DNA from: Parachlamydiaceae bacterium
GTDB taxonomy: Bacteria > Chlamydiota > Chlamydiia > Chlamydiales > Parachlamydiaceae
DNA length: 14,905 bases
Reading direction: 5' to 3'
Assembly: GCA_013815395.1 (NCBI GenBank)
Contig: JACDGH010000033.1
Span: 1-14,905, forward strand
The notes under the pieces were generated by a model that was not told the DNA's origin, searched no databases, and saw only the letters and a program-made list of their open reading frames with translations. How positions within the stretch are numbered: the stretch's first letter is position 1; each line of letters starts with the position of its first letter. A program made the position numbers and the translations under genes. Positions 13,991 to 14,905 of this stretch are shown here, in pieces.

Positions 13991-14227
13991 GCGGGGTGCA
14001 ACAATAAATTTATATTCTTTAGGGAAGAGATTGGAAATATGTTCAAGCCACATTTCATTGAAAACATCATCTTCATCGATATAACAATGATCTGGATTGA
14101 GATTACAGATTTCCCTAGACAGGGTAGATTTGCCTGCGGAACCACTTCCATATAAAAGGACTATCTGTTGCCCACTTAGGATACTTATATGAAATATCAA
14201 AATAATTAAAAAAAACCAGGTTTTCAT
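13991..14227 (-). pseudogene. N-terminal part of split exported P-loop kinase
   Basis: The frame starts at an ATG (14225-14227) with a signal peptide (MKTWFFLIILIFHISILSGQ) and goes straight into a Walker A motif, YGSGSAGKST (26-35: Gly27, Gly32, Lys33, Ser34). IDEDDVFNEMW (50-60) then follows, typical of small-molecule kinases of the CPT/zeta-toxin kind. After about residue 79 the frame enters the IS hairpins and ends at 13955. The rest of the protein continues at 13218 and below. Joined, the original product would be about 320 residues, an exported kinase that would need ATP outside the bacterial cytoplasm, for example in a host cell. The annotated end here is the approximate element junction. 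Confidence 0.7.
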
Positions 14228-14288
14228 AAGAAATTTTTATTCTCTTTAAGATGATATACGATTCTAACACATCCCTTTAATGAAAATA

Positions 14289-14651
14289 TCACTTTATAAC
14301 TTGCCTGCTACCATTAAAATTTTTGCAAACATTAAAGAATTCATTCTCATAAGCATCCTCTCTAAGTCCACCTAACGCTGCATTCACTCCAATATTAACC
14401 CTATTTGGCACTTCTTCTTCCTTTGTATCTTTCTTGCTAGTATACACACATTTCGAAATGGCTTGGTAATCAACCTGATGGTATTCAATTGCATACATAC
14501 ATATTACAATCACATAAACAGCCCTATGACAATATTTTTTTGCACTCTTATGTATTATGCTTTTGACTTTTTTTTCCCAAAAAGCACTTAGCGAAGATGT
14601 CTTCAATGGCGTTGCCTTGTCAGTCGGCACACTAACTCGTGGGCTTCTCAA
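14289..14651 (-). CDS. Unrecognised hypothetical protein
   Basis: An open frame of up to 120 residues whose longest form begins with TTG and has no SD. An internal ATG at 14496-14498 would give a 69 aa product, also without a good SD. The middle (VYVIVICMYAIEY) is mildly hydrophobic but short of a membrane segment. The rest is charged, and the tail NVCKNFNGSRQVIK ends the frame. No family is recognised. It may be a real small gene or a decayed one, given the broken genes to its left. Confidence 0.35.
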   Translation of the reverse strand: MRSPRVSVPTDKATPLKTSSLSAFWEKKVKSIIHKSAKKYCHRAVYVIVICMYAIEYHQVDYQAISKCVYTSKKDTKEEEVPNRVNIGVNAALGGLREDAYENEFFNVCKNFNGSRQVIK

Positions 14652-14743
14652 AATAACGTCGATGTTACTTCTAATGAACAGACAATAGGCAAGCCAATTT
14701 TTTTACTCTTAAAAGACTATGATCAGTAATGTAATGACAATTA

Positions 14744-14905
14744 TTATAGTTTAAATTGTGTAATAGCTTCTTGGAGTTCGTTGACAAATCGTGCAATATG
14801 GAACCCATCGCAAACAGCATGATGCACTTGGATGGCTATTGGTAACCATATTTTATCATTTTGTTCAAAATATTTTCCTGTTGTAAATATAGGTAAAAGA
14901 TAACT
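14744..14905 (-). CDS. cat: Chloramphenicol O-acetyltransferase, type A (5' part beyond window)
   Basis: The last 53 codons of a classical CAT are visible. They begin SYLLPIFTTGKYF, continue with LPIAIQVHHAVCDGFH, and end ARFVNELQEAITQF. The HHAVCDGFH motif carries the catalytic His and the structural Asp of CAT trimers, which transfer acetyl from acetyl-CoA to chloramphenicol. The visible part is intact and its C-terminus ends at the normal place. No terminator is apparent downstream. Some CAT-fold proteins annotated this way have other substrates, and the N-terminal half is needed to judge. Confidence 0.9.
   Translation of the reverse strand, partial: SYLLPIFTTGKYFEQNDKIWLPIAIQVHHAVCDGFHIARFVNELQEAITQFKL

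Noticed and set aside
13921..14151. 76-codon minus-strand frame overlapping the split kinase N-terminal half
   Set aside because: It is the neighbouring frame of a sequence that encodes a signal peptide and Walker A motif, and it runs into the IS hairpins.

Overview
The window looks like a piece of an amoeba-associated chlamydia (Parachlamydiaceae-like: Protochlamydia, Parachlamydia or Neochlamydia type). The main evidence is the second-type topoisomerase pair parE/parC (gyrB_2/gyrA_2) close to a short chlamydial-style hemA. From memory, parC, parE and hemA are also neighbours in Chlamydia trachomatis. The low GC content, the secreted chlamydia-style hypothetical proteins and the eukaryote-like enzymes fit this assignment.

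Layout. Positions 1-4176 (minus strand) form a tight operon parE > parC > recX-like, with 0 to 4 bases between genes. Positions 4350-5381 (plus) hold a PseB-type UDP-GlcNAc 4,6-dehydratase and 5480-6514 (plus) hold hemA. The hemA unit closes on a 26-bp perfect inverted repeat at 6524-6584, shared with a convergent gene for a PTPMT1-like dual-specificity phosphatase (6593-7312, minus).

From 7313 onward the window changes character and looks like an accessory region. Positions 7313-8901 hold no credible gene but a nested system of inverted repeats: AACGATAT-type tandem arrays on opposite strands, four copies of a GGTTCTTGGGAAGAATTGGG box, and a pair of 62-bp arms. A run of interaction-type genes follows. 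They are an exported protein with kinase-like features (8902-9675), an exported chlamydia-type protein with an internal duplication (10074-10673), and a YopT/C58-like cysteine protease candidate (10963-11730).

Positions 11743-14227 are a graveyard. They hold a frameshifted DUF4160 remnant, a broken zinc-finger pRiA4b-ORF3-like gene, and a gene for an exported P-loop kinase cut in two by an IS200/IS605-type element. That element carries an intact HUH transposase gene flanked by an array of small hairpins with one shared core and covarying stems. The right edge has one unrecognised ORF and the 3' end of a chloramphenicol acetyltransferase gene.

How the genes fit together. The left third is housekeeping (topology, recombination control, sugar nucleotide and tetrapyrrole synthesis). 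The right two thirds look like a host-interaction and mobile-DNA region, where candidate effectors (phosphatase, kinase-like protein, protease) sit among repeats, an insertion element and decaying genes. I see no tRNA, rRNA or CRISPR array.
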